Below, piece by piece: positions 55,180-64,000 of a DNA stretch of 64,000 nucleotides. Position 1 is the first letter of the stretch. Each line of letters opens with the position of its first letter. The stretch is from contig JAUCYS010000014.1 of NCBI GenBank assembly GCA_030373505.1, forward strand, positions 28,536 to 92,535, given 5' to 3'. Source of the DNA: Parasphingorhabdus sp. Its GTDB lineage: Bacteria; Pseudomonadota; Alphaproteobacteria; Sphingomonadales; Sphingomonadaceae. A program made the position numbers and the translations under genes. The notes below the pieces were generated by a model. The model had not been told where the DNA came from. It made no database searches and was given only the letters and a program-made list of their open reading frames with translations.

Positions 55180-55932
55180 ATGAAGCTGAACTATATGCAA
55201 TGCTGGAACGGAGCCATGGGGCTGCTGGTCGCGCATAAGGAGGCGATCTTGGCCATTGCCGGCGTGTTCATCTTTCTGCCGACACTGCTGTTTGCCCAAT
55301 ATGTCGTCCCCCCGGTTTTGAACGGCGACGAAGACGGGAGCGCAATGATCGCAATCTATTCCGCCTATTTCAGCGAAAATTCCTTTTCGATCATGATCTC
55401 CAATCTGGTGATCAGCTTCGGAAGTCTGGCAATCTATTTTTCCCTGGCCCCGTCCCGCAACGGCACCGTCGCAGAAGATCTGGTCGCCGCGCTGAAGATG
55501 TTTCTGATCTATCTGCTCGCGAATCTGGCGATCGGCATAATTGCCTTGCCTGGATTCCTGCTGTTCATCGTACCCGGGCTCTACCTGACCGCCCGTTTCC
55601 TCCTGGTGCCGGTGGTGATCGTCGACCAGCGCGAACGCAATCCGATAGAGGCGCTCAAGAAAAGCTGGGCTTTGACAAAGAGTAACGGCTTTTCAGTGCT
55701 GCTTTTCGTTCTGATCATTGCGGTTGTGGGCACCATCACGATCGGTGTTCTGGAGGCGGTGACGGGCGTGATCACCCGTCTGGCGACGAGCGGCGCGGGC
55801 TGGCCCTTTGTCGAAAATCTTGTCGCTGCGCTGACCGGAACGGCTTTTCAGCTGGTGCTGGCGGCTGTCATTACCTCGATCTACATCGAGCTGAACGGCA
55901 GCAACAACAAGGTCAGCGAGATATTCAGCTGA
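55180..55932 (+). CDS. Multi-pass membrane protein, unknown
   Basis: The 250-residue product has six or so hydrophobic helices, for example [37 protein letters not shown] and [19 protein letters not shown]. The segment [28 protein letters not shown] is typical of the glycerophosphodiester-phosphodiesterase-associated (YciC/DUF975-like) membrane domains. Function is unknown. Its 3' end overlaps the convergent GNAT gene by 8 bases. Confidence 0.8.
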   Translation: MKLNYMQCWNGAMGLLVAHKEAILAIAGVFIFLPTLLFAQYVVPPVLNGDEDGSAMIAIYSAYFSENSFSIMISNLVISFGSLAIYFSLAPSRNGTVAEDLVAALKMFLIYLLANLAIGIIALPGFLLFIVPGLYLTARFLLVPVVIVDQRERNPIEALKKSWALTKSNGFSVLLFVLIIAVVGTITIGVLEAVTGVITRLATSGAGWPFVENLVAALTGTAFQLVLAAVITSIYIELNGSNNKVSEIFS

Positions 55933-56524
55933 GGATGGGTACGTGCGGTGCCGCGGTGCGCGGCAAGTGGCCGGTCAGCCGCGGGTCTGCCATCCGTCCG
56001 GTCTGCTGCCTGAAAATCCGGAATCCGCAGCGGTGGTAAAAGGGCAGGGCGCGCGGTGAATCCTGGGTACAGGTATGCAACCAGACGCGGCTGATGCCCT
56101 TGCGCCAGGCCTTGTCCAGCGCCAGATTCATCATCCAGCGGCCATTGCCCTTGCCATTCTGCTCCGGGATCAGTCCGAAAAAGGCGATTTCGCATTCGCC
56201 TGCGGTCCGGAAATCCAGTTCGACGAAGCCCACCGGCTGTTTGCCATTCCGAACGATCGAAATCTCGACCGCCGGATCATCCAGAATTGCCCGAAGTTCG
56301 TCCTCGCTCATCAGCAGCCGCGAAATCCACAGCCACGGCTCGCCGACCTTCCGGAACAGCGTCCGATAATCATCGCAAGATGGTTGGAGCCAGCGTTCCG
56401 CGGTCAGACCTGAGCTTGCCGCCGGCAGCTCCGGTCTTTCGAGCATCTCCAGATGCGTGACGATCGTCGCAACCTGACCTGCAGGCACGTCCTGAAGCGT
56501 CAAAGCCGGATCGTCTAGACCCAT
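55925..56524 (-). CDS. GNAT family N-acetyltransferase
   Basis: The 199-residue protein has the acetyl-CoA site in IAFFGLIPEQNGKGNGRWMMNLALDKAW and the later PRALPFYHRCGFRIFRQQTG. The substrate is unknown. Its start overlaps the hemF end by 10 bases, so it belongs to a trmL-hemF-GNAT unit. Confidence 0.88.
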   Translation of the reverse strand: MGLDDPALTLQDVPAGQVATIVTHLEMLERPELPAASSGLTAERWLQPSCDDYRTLFRKVGEPWLWISRLLMSEDELRAILDDPAVEISIVRNGKQPVGFVELDFRTAGECEIAFFGLIPEQNGKGNGRWMMNLALDKAWRKGISRVWLHTCTQDSPRALPFYHRCGFRIFRQQTGRMADPRLTGHLPRTAAPHVPILS

Positions 56525-57372
56525 TTGGCTTCGGGTGGCAGGCTCATCAGGATCGCGTCCACATTGCCTCCGGTCTTCAGGCCGAAGGTTGTTCCCCGGT
56601 CATAGACCAGATTGAATTCGGCATAGCGACCGCGCCATTCCAGCTGCCGCTGCTTGTCTTCCGCGCTCCACTCCGCGTCCATCCGCTTGCGGACAAGCTT
56701 CGGAAATATGTCGAGAAAGGCCCGTCCGACATCCTGCGTGAAGGCGAAATGGCGGTCAAAATCGGATTCGTTGTTCAGTTCGATATGATCGTAAAATATG
56801 CCGCCGACGCCGCGATGCACCTTGCGGTGGGGGATGTAGAAATAGTCATCGGCCCATTTTTTGAAGCGCGGATAATATTCCGGACTGTGCGGCGCGCAGG
56901 CAGAGCGCAGCCGCGCATGGAATTGCTCGGTATCCTCTTCATAGGGGATGGCCGGATTGAGATCGGCTCCGCCACCGAACCAGCGTTTGGTGGTGCACAG
57001 GAAACGGGTGTTCATATGAACATTGGGAACATGCGGATTGGCCATATGGGCGACTAGGCTGATACCGGTGGCAAAGAAGCGGGGATCCTCTTCCGCGCCG
57101 TTGATCTGGGCCTGAAATTCTTCACTGAACGTGCCGTCGACGGTCGAAATATTCACCCCGACCTTTTCAAAAACCTTGCCCTTCATCAGGCCCTGGACGC
57201 CGCCGCCGCCAGGGCTGTCGTCCGGATTCAGGCGGTCCCAGGGAATATAGTCGAATTTCGCATCGCTGCCGGCTTCCGCCTCGATCTTTTCAAATTCCGC
57301 ACAGATATCATCGCGAAGCTGCTTGAACCATGTCTGGGCGGTTTGCTGCTGGTCGTCGAATTGTTTCGTCAT
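56515..57372 (-). CDS. hemF: Oxygen-dependent coproporphyrinogen-III oxidase HemF
   Basis: The 285-residue enzyme converts coproporphyrinogen III to protoporphyrinogen IX using oxygen. Conserved parts are GGGGVQGLMKGKVFEKVGVN, ANPHVPNVHMNTRF, FGGGADLNPAIPYEED, HRGVGGIFYD and the end YDRGTTFGLKTGGNVDAILMSLPP. It overlaps trmL (ATGA) and the GNAT gene. Haem supply near petABC is a sensible arrangement. Confidence 0.96.
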   Translation of the reverse strand: MTKQFDDQQQTAQTWFKQLRDDICAEFEKIEAEAGSDAKFDYIPWDRLNPDDSPGGGGVQGLMKGKVFEKVGVNISTVDGTFSEEFQAQINGAEEDPRFFATGISLVAHMANPHVPNVHMNTRFLCTTKRWFGGGADLNPAIPYEEDTEQFHARLRSACAPHSPEYYPRFKKWADDYFYIPHRKVHRGVGGIFYDHIELNNESDFDRHFAFTQDVGRAFLDIFPKLVRKRMDAEWSAEDKQRQLEWRGRYAEFNLVYDRGTTFGLKTGGNVDAILMSLPPEAKWV

Positions 57373-57827
57373 TCCGGAAATTGTCCTGTCTGTCTAAGTG
57401 CTTCCCCGAGAGCCATGCCAGCGGATACCGCCAGATTCAAGCTGCGCATCCCGGGCTTCATGGGGATCGTGATAGTCGCGTCGCACTGTTCGCGTATAGT
57501 AAGGGGAACTCCTGACCCTTCCGATCCGAACAAAAGAATATCATCGTCGCGATACGCGAATCTGTAATGCGGCTGCTCCGATTTGCTGGACAGCAATATG
57601 ATCCTGGCTTTGCGGGAATCGACGCTCGCCCGGAATGCCTCCCAGTCGGCGTGACGGGTATATTGCACCTGATCGAAATAATCCATGCCAGCCCGTCTCA
57701 GACTGCGGTCGCTGAACGGAAATCCACAAGGTTCAATGATATCGACTGCCACGTCAAGACATGCGCAAGTCCTTAAGATTGTTCCCAAATTTCCCGCTAT
57801 TTCGGGTTGATATAATGCTATCCTCAT
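57369..57827 (-). CDS. trmL: tRNA (cytidine(34)-2'-O)-methyltransferase TrmL
   Basis: The 152-residue SPOUT enzyme methylates the wobble base of certain tRNAs. It starts MRIALYQPEIAGNLGTILR after CAAGGAGAACG and has LLFGSEGSGVPLTIRE and the knot segment MRSLNLAVSAGMALGEALRQ. The longer frame to 57887 is rejected. It is divergent from petA and overlaps hemF. Confidence 0.95.
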   Translation of the reverse strand: MRIALYQPEIAGNLGTILRTCACLDVAVDIIEPCGFPFSDRSLRRAGMDYFDQVQYTRHADWEAFRASVDSRKARIILLSSKSEQPHYRFAYRDDDILLFGSEGSGVPLTIREQCDATITIPMKPGMRSLNLAVSAGMALGEALRQTGQFPE

Positions 57828-58002
57828 GAAGCGTTCTCCTTGAGCGACAAGTGAATGTTTGGTCAATCGAAAATTCCCTGTTGGCAAACCCTATCCTTCG
57901 CGGCTATCAGGCGCGCAAATCACTGCCCGTTCAAGCTGTTGTGATACAGTATCGAACGTCCGGGCAGTCAGGGGTCATAACTATTCTATAGGGCTTGTTT
58001 GC

Positions 58003-58566
58003 ATGGCAACGGTTGAAACAGCTGATACGGCAGTCGCAGAAGAAAGCGGCGTTCGCCGCCGGGACTTTATCAATATTGCAGCGGTGAGCTTCGCCGGTGC
58101 CGGCGCGGTTGCCACGGTTTTTCCGCTGGTCAACCAGATGAACCCGAGCGCTGACGTGCTCGCGCTCGCTTCGGTCGATGTGGATATTTCCGCGATCGAA
58201 CGCGGCCAGGCGATCAAGATATTGTGGCGCAAGCAGCCGGTCTTCGTCCGCAATCTCACGGACAAGGAAATTGGTGAGGCCAATGCGGTCAACATCTCGA
58301 CCCTGCGCGATCCGCAAACACTGGCCGAGCGGACCAAGGTCGGCAAGGAAAACTGGCTGATCACCCTTGGCGTCTGCACCCATCTGGGCTGCGTGCCGCT
58401 CGGTGCAGCCGAGGGCGAAAATAAAGGCGAATTTGGCGGATATTTCTGTCCGTGCCACGGTTCGAGCTACGATACAGCGGCTCGTATCCGTAAGGGGCCG
58501 GCTCCCAGGAACCTGGACGTGCCGGACTATGAATTTCTATCAGATACTGTCGTGAAAATCGGCTAA
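58003..58566 (+). CDS. petA: Ubiquinol-cytochrome c reductase Rieske iron-sulfur subunit
   Basis: The 187-residue subunit of cytochrome bc1 carries a 2Fe-2S cluster held by C125-THLGC130 and C149-PCHGS, with H127 and H152 as ligands. The N terminus has a twin-arginine signal ([10 protein letters not shown]), which stays as the membrane anchor. The ATG at 58003 has no strong ribosome site. It leads the petA-petB-petC operon; the 175-base gap to trmL should hold the promoter. Confidence 0.96.
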   Translation: MATVETADTAVAEESGVRRRDFINIAAVSFAGAGAVATVFPLVNQMNPSADVLALASVDVDISAIERGQAIKILWRKQPVFVRNLTDKEIGEANAVNISTLRDPQTLAERTKVGKENWLITLGVCTHLGCVPLGAAEGENKGEFGGYFCPCHGSSYDTAARIRKGPAPRNLDVPDYEFLSDTVVKIG

Positions 58567-58579
58567 AGGGCAGAAGAAT

Positions 58580-59848
58580 ATGAGCTTTCCTTGGGCAAAC
58601 CAATATGCGCCAACCACCGAATTTGGTCGCTGGATGGATGAAAAACTTCCCGTTCCGCGTCTCGTCTACAACAGCCTCGGTGCCGGATACCCAACCCCGC
58701 GCAACCTGAACTATATGTGGAACTTCGGTTCGCTGGCCGGCATCTTTCTGGTCGTGCAGATCGTCACCGGAATCATTCTGGCGATGCATTATGCCGCCAA
58801 TGCAAATATTGCCTTTGACTCGGTCGAGCATATCATGCGCGACGTCAACAGCGGCTGGATGATCCGCTATGCCCATGCCAATGGCGCAAGCTTCTTCTTC
58901 ATCGCTATCTATCTGCATATCGGCCGCGGCCTTTTCTATGGCTCCTACAAGGCGCCACGGGAAATGATCTGGCTGCTCGGCGTGGTCATCTATCTGCTCG
59001 CCATGGCGACCGCCTTCATGGGCTATGTGCTGCCATGGGGTCAGATGAGCTTCTGGGGTGCCAAGGTGATTACCGGCCTGTTCGAAGCCATTCCCCTTGT
59101 CGGCAAGCCGATCCAGGAACTGCTGCTCGGCGGCTTCGCTCCGGACAATGCTGCCCTGAACCGCTTTTTCTCGCTGCACTATCTGCTGCCGTTCGTGATT
59201 GCCGGTGTCATCATCCTGCATATCTGGGCGCTGCATATTCCGGGATCCAACAACCCGACCGGCGTTGACGTCAAAGGGCCGCAGGATACGGTGCCGTTTC
59301 ACCCTTATTATACCGCCAAGGATGGCTGGACGCTCGGTGTCGCGCTGATCTTCTTCACCATGGTGATGTTCTTCCTGCCCAACGCGCTCGGCCATGCGGA
59401 CAATTATATCCCGGCCAACCCGCTCTCCACGCCGGCCCATATCGTTCCGGAATGGTATTTCTGGCCCTGGTACGCAATTCTGCGCGCCTTCACGGTCGAC
59501 TTCCTGTTCATTCCGGCAAAGCTGCTCGGTGTGCTGGCGATGTTCTCCGCCATCCTGGTCTGGTTCTTCCTCCCCTGGCTGGATCGGTCGCCCGTTCGTT
59601 CCGGCATGTTCCGGCCCAAGTTCAAGATTTTCTTCGGCATTCTCGTGATCGACGTACTGGTACTGGGCTATTGCGGCGGTGCGCCGGCTGAGGAACCATT
59701 TGTTATGATCAGCCAGTTCGCCGGAGCTTATTATTTTGCGCACTTCCTCATCATATTGCCGCTGTTGTCGCGGTTGGAAAAGCCGGAGCCATTGCCGAAC
59801 AGCATCACGGAATCGGTAACCGGCCAGCCACTCAAAACTGCCAGCTAA
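58580..59848 (+). CDS. petB: Cytochrome b subunit of bc1 complex
   Basis: The 422-residue integral membrane protein has eight expected helices and the four haem-binding histidines in the second and fourth helix ([45 protein letters not shown]). The quinol-site [15 protein letters not shown] is complete. AGAAG precedes the ATG, 13 bases after petA. It has the full alphaproteobacterial fused form. Confidence 0.97.
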   Translation: MSFPWANQYAPTTEFGRWMDEKLPVPRLVYNSLGAGYPTPRNLNYMWNFGSLAGIFLVVQIVTGIILAMHYAANANIAFDSVEHIMRDVNSGWMIRYAHANGASFFFIAIYLHIGRGLFYGSYKAPREMIWLLGVVIYLLAMATAFMGYVLPWGQMSFWGAKVITGLFEAIPLVGKPIQELLLGGFAPDNAALNRFFSLHYLLPFVIAGVIILHIWALHIPGSNNPTGVDVKGPQDTVPFHPYYTAKDGWTLGVALIFFTMVMFFLPNALGHADNYIPANPLSTPAHIVPEWYFWPWYAILRAFTVDFLFIPAKLLGVLAMFSAILVWFFLPWLDRSPVRSGMFRPKFKIFFGILVIDVLVLGYCGGAPAEEPFVMISQFAGAYYFAHFLIILPLLSRLEKPEPLPNSITESVTGQPLKTAS

Positions 59849-59867
59849 GAATTAGGGACCTGTCGCA

Positions 59868-60722
59868 ATGGTAAGAATTATCGGAATCTTGATTGGCCTG
59901 TTCTTTTCGGGCTGGCTCCTGGTCTCATTCGGAATGGGGGCAGTAGCATATATATCCAATCCTCCGGCGGAATCGGTGGAGAAAGAGTTCCACAAGGAAC
60001 CGAAGGAAGTGTCTTATTCTTCCGATGGCCCGCTCGGCAAATTTGACCGCCAGCAGCTGCAGCGCGGCTTCCAGGTTTACAAGGAAGTCTGCTCGGCCTG
60101 TCACTCGCTCCGTCTGGTTGCCTTCCGCAATCTGGAAGACATCGGCTATAATGAAGACGAAGTGAAGGCGATTGCTGCCAACTGGTCGATCGGCGTGCCC
60201 GATGCCGATCCGAACACGGGTGAAATGACCACTCGTCCCGGCCTGCCTGCGGACAAGTTCCCCAAGCCGTTCGCCAATGATATCGCTGCTCGCGCTGCCA
60301 ACAACAACGCGATCCCGCCTGACCTGTCGTTGATCACCAAGGCGCGTGAAGGTGGTGCACCCTATATCTACTCGCTGCTGACCGGCTATACCAATCCGCC
60401 GGCCAATCTTCCCGAAGCCAATCAGCCGGGACCGGGACTGCACTATAATCCCTATTTCGCGAACCTGAACCTCGCCATGGCGCCACCGCTGGCGGCTGAA
60501 GACCAGGTCAGCTATTCCGACGGCACCAAGGCCAGCGTCGATCAGATGGCCAAGGACGTATCCGCTTTCCTGATCTGGACCGCAGAGCCCAAGCTGGAAG
60601 CGCGCCATCAGGCCGGCTGGGCGGTTCTCGCCTTCCTGCTGATCGCGACGATCCTGGCCTATCTGTCCTACCGGACGATCTGGGCCGACGTGAAGGCCGA
60701 GAAGAAGCAGAAAGCGGCCTAG
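59868..60722 (+). CDS. petC: Cytochrome c1 subunit of bc1 complex
   Basis: The 284-residue subunit has the haem attachment motif C75-SACH79, the axial Met region NLNLAMAPPL, and a C-terminal membrane anchor (AGWAVLAFLLIATILAYLSY). An N-terminal hydrophobic helix (IIGILIGLFFSGWLLVSFG) serves as signal. It ends the operon and is followed by a terminator. Confidence 0.96.
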   Translation: MVRIIGILIGLFFSGWLLVSFGMGAVAYISNPPAESVEKEFHKEPKEVSYSSDGPLGKFDRQQLQRGFQVYKEVCSACHSLRLVAFRNLEDIGYNEDEVKAIAANWSIGVPDADPNTGEMTTRPGLPADKFPKPFANDIAARAANNNAIPPDLSLITKAREGGAPYIYSLLTGYTNPPANLPEANQPGPGLHYNPYFANLNLAMAPPLAAEDQVSYSDGTKASVDQMAKDVSAFLIWTAEPKLEARHQAGWAVLAFLLIATILAYLSYRTIWADVKAEKKQKAA

Positions 60723-60744
60723 ATTTCAGCTGCTCACAGCAAAT

Positions 60745-60772
60745 AAAAAGCCCGCTTCGAGCGGGCTTTTTT
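60745..60772. terminator. Bidirectional terminator between petC and glpK
   Basis: AAAAAGCCCGCT pairs with AGCGGGCTTTTT around TCG. The T run on each strand fits termination of petC on the plus strand and glpK on the minus strand, the genes being convergent here. Confidence 0.9.
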
Positions 60773-60790
60773 GTGGCTTGAGAAAGGCTG

Positions 60791-62257
60791 TCAGGCGAGC
60801 ACGGAATCCATCGCCGTCTGCCATCCCGCTAGTCTGGCTGCTCTGGTGTCGGGATCGATGTCCGGCTGATAGACGTCCAGTTTCGATATCATCACCGAGG
60901 CTGCTTCCAGAGTCGGGTAGATGCCGACACCGACCGCCGCGAGCATCGCTGCGCCGAGCGCGGTGGTCTCGAAAAATTCCGGGCGCTCCACCGTCAGGTC
61001 CAGAATATTTGCCAGATCCTGCACCATCCAGTCATTGGCGACCATCCCGCCATCGATCCGCAAATTCTGCCAGTCGACGCCGTCGGCGGAAAAGGCGGTT
61101 TTCAGATCGTGGCACTGATAGGACATGGATTCCAGCGCGGCCCGGGCAATATGCGCCTTTTTGGAGGAAAAGCTGAGACCGGAAATGCTGGCGGTGGCGT
61201 CGGCCCGCCAATGAGGGGAGCCCAGGCCGGAAAGGGCAGGGACCAGGTAAACGCCGCCATTGTCCGACACCGACCGCGCCAATTCCTCGCTTTCACCGGC
61301 AAATCTGAGCAGGCCAATCTCATCCCGCAGCCATTGCATCAGGCTGCCGGCAACAAATACCGAGCCTTCCAGCGCATAGACGCGTTTGCCGGCCTGCTGA
61401 TAGAGCACGGTCGACAGCAAGCGGTTTTCCGATCGCGGGGCGGTATCGCCGCTGTTGGTCAGGATGAAGGCACCGGTTCCGAACGTCGCCTTGGTTTCGC
61501 CCACCGAAAGGCAGCCCTGACCAATGGTGGCGGCCTGCTGGTCACCGGCAGAGCCGCTGATCGCAATCGCTCCGCCGAACAGGTCTGCTGCCGTCCGGCC
61601 GATGTCGCCGGCGCAATCAACAATGCGGGGCAGCGCCTTTTTCGGAATATCAAACAGCGCCAGCAGATCGTCGTCCCAGTCATCACCATCCAGCGCCATC
61701 AGCATCATCCTGCTGGCATTGCTGGCATCGGTAACATGCTGGCCGCCGGTAAGCCGGTAGATCAGATAGGATTCGATCGTGCCAAAGGCGAGATTGTCGC
61801 CCGCAGCACGCACGTCCGGGCAGTTTTCCAGCATCCAGCCGATCTTGCTGCCGGAAAAATAGGGGTCGAGCAGCAGCCCGGTTTTCGCCTGAACCGCCGG
61901 CTCCAGCCCTTCGGCTTTCAACATGTCACATTTGGCCGCTGTCCGGCGGTCCTGCCAGACGATCGCTCTCGCCAGCGGCTCGCCGCTGCGCTTGTCCCAG
62001 GCGACCACGGTCTCGCGCTGGTTGGTGATGCCGATCGCAGCGATCTTGTCCGTTCCGCCGGCCTGCTCGATCATTTTCTGACAGCAGCGCAGCGTCTTGT
62101 CCCAGATTTCTGCGGCATCATGCTCGACCAGCCCGGGAGCCGGATAATATTGCTGCAAAGCCTCCTGCTGGGAACCATGCAGCTTGCCGTGCCGGTCGAA
62201 CAGCATCGCCCGGGTCGAGGTCGTGCCCTCGTCGATCACCAATATATTCTGGGCCAT
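60791..62257 (-). CDS. glpK: Glycerol kinase
   Basis: The 488-residue FGGY kinase phosphorylates glycerol. It opens ILVIDEGTTSTRAMLFDRHG and has AIGITNQRETVVAWDKRSG, SGSAGDQQAATIGQGCLSVGETKATFGTG and GGMVANDWMVQDLANIL. AGCAGGA stands before the ATG. It is divergent from glpD, so both share a 116-base promoter region. Confidence 0.97.
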   Translation of the reverse strand: MAQNILVIDEGTTSTRAMLFDRHGKLHGSQQEALQQYYPAPGLVEHDAAEIWDKTLRCCQKMIEQAGGTDKIAAIGITNQRETVVAWDKRSGEPLARAIVWQDRRTAAKCDMLKAEGLEPAVQAKTGLLLDPYFSGSKIGWMLENCPDVRAAGDNLAFGTIESYLIYRLTGGQHVTDASNASRMMLMALDGDDWDDDLLALFDIPKKALPRIVDCAGDIGRTAADLFGGAIAISGSAGDQQAATIGQGCLSVGETKATFGTGAFILTNSGDTAPRSENRLLSTVLYQQAGKRVYALEGSVFVAGSLMQWLRDEIGLLRFAGESEELARSVSDNGGVYLVPALSGLGSPHWRADATASISGLSFSSKKAHIARAALESMSYQCHDLKTAFSADGVDWQNLRIDGGMVANDWMVQDLANILDLTVERPEFFETTALGAAMLAAVGVGIYPTLEAASVMISKLDVYQPDIDPDTRAARLAGWQTAMDSVLA

Positions 62258-62373
62258 ATATCCTGCTCTTTCCGGGTTTTATTATGAGGTGCCACGCTAA
62301 AAGCTCGCACCCAAAAGGCAAGCGAAAGCCATTTATATTGCAATGCAGCATTGCGCTAATCGCTGGGTACTTT

Positions 62374-63894
62374 ATGACGGCGGCCATGTATGATCTGGCC
62401 ATTATCGGCGGCGGCATAAATGGCGTCGGAATTGCGCGCGATGCCGCGGGCAGGGGGCTGAAGGTCCTGCTGGTCGAGCGCGACGATCTCGCGTCCCATA
62501 CCTCTTCGGCCAGCACCAAATTGGTCCACGGCGGCCTCCGCTATCTGGAACATTACGAATTCAACCTGGTGCGCAAGGCGCTCAAGGAACGCGAGGTGCT
62601 GCTGCGCGCGGCCCCGCATATCATCTGGCCGATGCGCTTCGTGCTGCCTGTCGATCGGGGCATGCGCCCGGCCTGGCTGCTTCGCCTTGGCCTGTTCCTC
62701 TATGACCATCTTGGTGGTCGAGACATTCTGCCGGCGACAAAGAGTATCAATCTGCGGCAAGATCCTCGCGGCGATCCGCTGCAAAAGCGCCTGAAAAAGG
62801 GCTTCGCCTATTCCGATTGCTGGGTCGAGGATGCACGGCTCGTGTCGCTTACCGCTCGCGATGCCGCCGAACGCGGCGCGGATATCCGGACCCGCGCGGA
62901 ATGTACCGGCCTCGATCGCGGTGCCGATCACTGGAATCTCCATATCCGCCAGAATGGCGAGACAAAGACCGAAGAAGCAAGGGTGCTGGTCAATGCCGCC
63001 GGTCCCTGGGTCGATCCGGTGACTTCTCTCTACGACCGCAGCAGCAACGCGGCCAAGCTGCGCCTGGTCAAGGGCAGCCATATTGTCGTCAAACGCAAAT
63101 ATGAGGGCGACCACAGCTATATTTTCCAGAACAGGGATGGCCGCATCATTTTCGCCATTCCCTATGAAGGCGATCATACGCTGATCGGCACGACCGACGA
63201 ACCATGGAGCTATGCCGAAGGTCCGGCCAGGATCAGCACCGGTGAAATCGCCTATCTGTGCGAAGCGGCGAGCGAATATTTCGAAACACCCGTGACCCCC
63301 GACGATATCGAATGGACCTATTCCGGTGTCCGCCCCCTGTTCGACGACCACAGCCGCAGTGCCGCCACGGTGACGCGCGATTTCGTCTTCGACTATGACA
63401 ATACGGGCGGTGCACCGGTGCTTTCGATTTTTGGCGGCAAGATCACCACCTATCGGGTGCTGGCGCTGCAGGCGATCCGGACGCTGTCCGACGCGCTCAA
63501 CATCGATGGCGACGACTGGACCAAGAAGGCGCATCTACCCGGCGGCGATTTCGCGCCGGATGGCTTTGAGGCGCTGGTGGATCAATATGCAGGCCGGTGG
63601 CCGTTTCTCGACCGATCTTTGGTGCACCGGCTTGTCCGGGCCTATGGCACCGATACGGCCACTCTGCTCGGGGGCGTAGAGACGGTTGCCGATATGGGGG
63701 CAGCATTTGGCGCTGGTCTTTATGAAATTGAGCTACGCTGGCTGATTGACCGGGAATTTGCCCGTGGCGCAGAGGATATACTCTGGCGGCGTTCAAAACT
63801 GGGTCTGCATATGAGCCATGCCGAGCGACAGGCGGTCGCTCTCTGGTTTGACCGGAATCTTCCGCCAGCCGCTACCAATCCCGAGCTTTCCTGA
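62374..63894 (+). CDS. glpD: Aerobic glycerol-3-phosphate dehydrogenase
   Basis: The 506-residue FAD enzyme oxidises glycerol-3-phosphate at the membrane and feeds electrons to quinone. The FAD motif is YDLAIIGGGINGVGIARDAAGRG; SSASTKLVHGGLRYLEHYEF and LVKGSHIVVKRKYEGDHSYI follow, and FGGKITTYRVLAL is near the end. The ATG at 62374 or one 12 bases later is the start; an open frame to 62284 overlaps the promoter region and is rejected. Pairs with glpK for glycerol catabolism; no glpF or glpR is seen. Confidence 0.95.
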   Translation: MTAAMYDLAIIGGGINGVGIARDAAGRGLKVLLVERDDLASHTSSASTKLVHGGLRYLEHYEFNLVRKALKEREVLLRAAPHIIWPMRFVLPVDRGMRPAWLLRLGLFLYDHLGGRDILPATKSINLRQDPRGDPLQKRLKKGFAYSDCWVEDARLVSLTARDAAERGADIRTRAECTGLDRGADHWNLHIRQNGETKTEEARVLVNAAGPWVDPVTSLYDRSSNAAKLRLVKGSHIVVKRKYEGDHSYIFQNRDGRIIFAIPYEGDHTLIGTTDEPWSYAEGPARISTGEIAYLCEAASEYFETPVTPDDIEWTYSGVRPLFDDHSRSAATVTRDFVFDYDNTGGAPVLSIFGGKITTYRVLALQAIRTLSDALNIDGDDWTKKAHLPGGDFAPDGFEALVDQYAGRWPFLDRSLVHRLVRAYGTDTATLLGGVETVADMGAAFGAGLYEIELRWLIDREFARGAEDILWRRSKLGLHMSHAERQAVALWFDRNLPPAATNPELS

Positions 63895-63948
63895 TTGACG
63901 AGTCAGCAAAGCGGTGGCAATAGCGGCGCATCCGGTTGATCTGGACAT

Positions 63949-64000
63949 GCGGGTGTAGCTCAATGGTAGAGCAGAAGCCTTCCAAGCTTACGACGAGGGT
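63949..64000 (+). tRNA. tRNA-Gly (anticodon TCC), 5' part only
   Basis: The sequence GCGGGTGTAGCTCAATGGTAG begins a tRNA with a normal D arm, and the anticodon loop CTTCCAA gives TCC, reading glycine codons. The T arm and 3' acceptor end lie beyond the window. Confidence 0.9.

Noticed and set aside
58361..59743. 460-codon frame opposite petA and petB
   Set aside because: Low-complexity, His/Gln/Glu-rich product covering two certain genes; an antisense shadow.
1..64000. CRISPR arrays, insertion sequences or prophage genes
   Set aside because: No regularly spaced repeats, transposase, integrase or phage structural genes were found.

Overview
The window looks like a chromosomal stretch of an alphaproteobacterium, most likely a sphingomonad of the Sphingorhabdus/Parasphingorhabdus/Sphingopyxis type. 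This is inferred from gene content: MucR with a Cys/Asp/His/His finger, a Fur that lacks the CxxC pair, DUF2794, alphaproteobacterial PstC/PstA with long N-terminal extensions, petABC beside trmL and hemF, and small Ala/Gly-rich secreted proteins. The DNA is moderately GC-rich and densely coding. Many genes overlap by 1-4 bases (ATGA or TGATG). I see no insertion sequence, integrase, prophage or CRISPR array.

Layout. 1-1.9 kb: three small secreted or lipoprotein genes (the first cut by the left edge) and tRNA-Thr. 2-9.2 kb, minus strand: a DUF429-like protein, a CmpX-like mechanosensitive channel, a quinone-reductase-like MDR enzyme, a serine hydrolase, RarA and a GT4 glycosyltransferase. 9.3-18 kb: a MOSC protein, then a long minus-strand housekeeping run, read from right to left as nfu, nitroreductase, tsaB, rimI, mucR, fur, plsC-like, miaB, phoH, ybeY and corC. 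18-24.6 kb: a large M16 peptidase, a thiol-oxidoreductase-like lipoprotein, hslUV and two small proteins. 24.7-29.5 kb: an LplT-like transporter, pgsA-moaD-moaE, oxyR divergent from cysE-DUF2794. 29.5-37.1 kb: a full phosphate system transcribed leftward, phoR, pstS, pstC, pstA, pstB, phoU, phoB, with a three-repeat Pho box before pstS.

37.3-40 kb holds the most unusual block: a small exported protein with two cysteines, a PqqD-like protein, an HPr-kinase-related P-loop protein and a nucleotidyltransferase, in one direction with overlapping ends. This resembles the HPr-rel-A cassette known only from protein-family definitions; its substrate and role are, as far as I know, undescribed. 40-46.6 kb: glmU, a lipoprotein, glmS, osmC-like, DUF2157/GDYXXLXY membrane pair and a GFA protein. 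46.7-48.9 kb: katG. 49.1-54.1 kb: argD-argF-hslO, a small secreted protein and queC-queE. 54.1-57.8 kb: a small lipoprotein, lipB, a membrane protein, GNAT, hemF and trmL. 58-60.7 kb: petABC (cytochrome bc1). 60.8-64 kb: glpK divergent from glpD, and the 5' part of tRNA-Gly running off the right edge.

Functional themes are phosphate sensing and uptake, peroxide defence (OxyR, KatG, Hsp33), amino-sugar supply for the cell wall, tRNA and ribosome maintenance, respiration and glycerol use.
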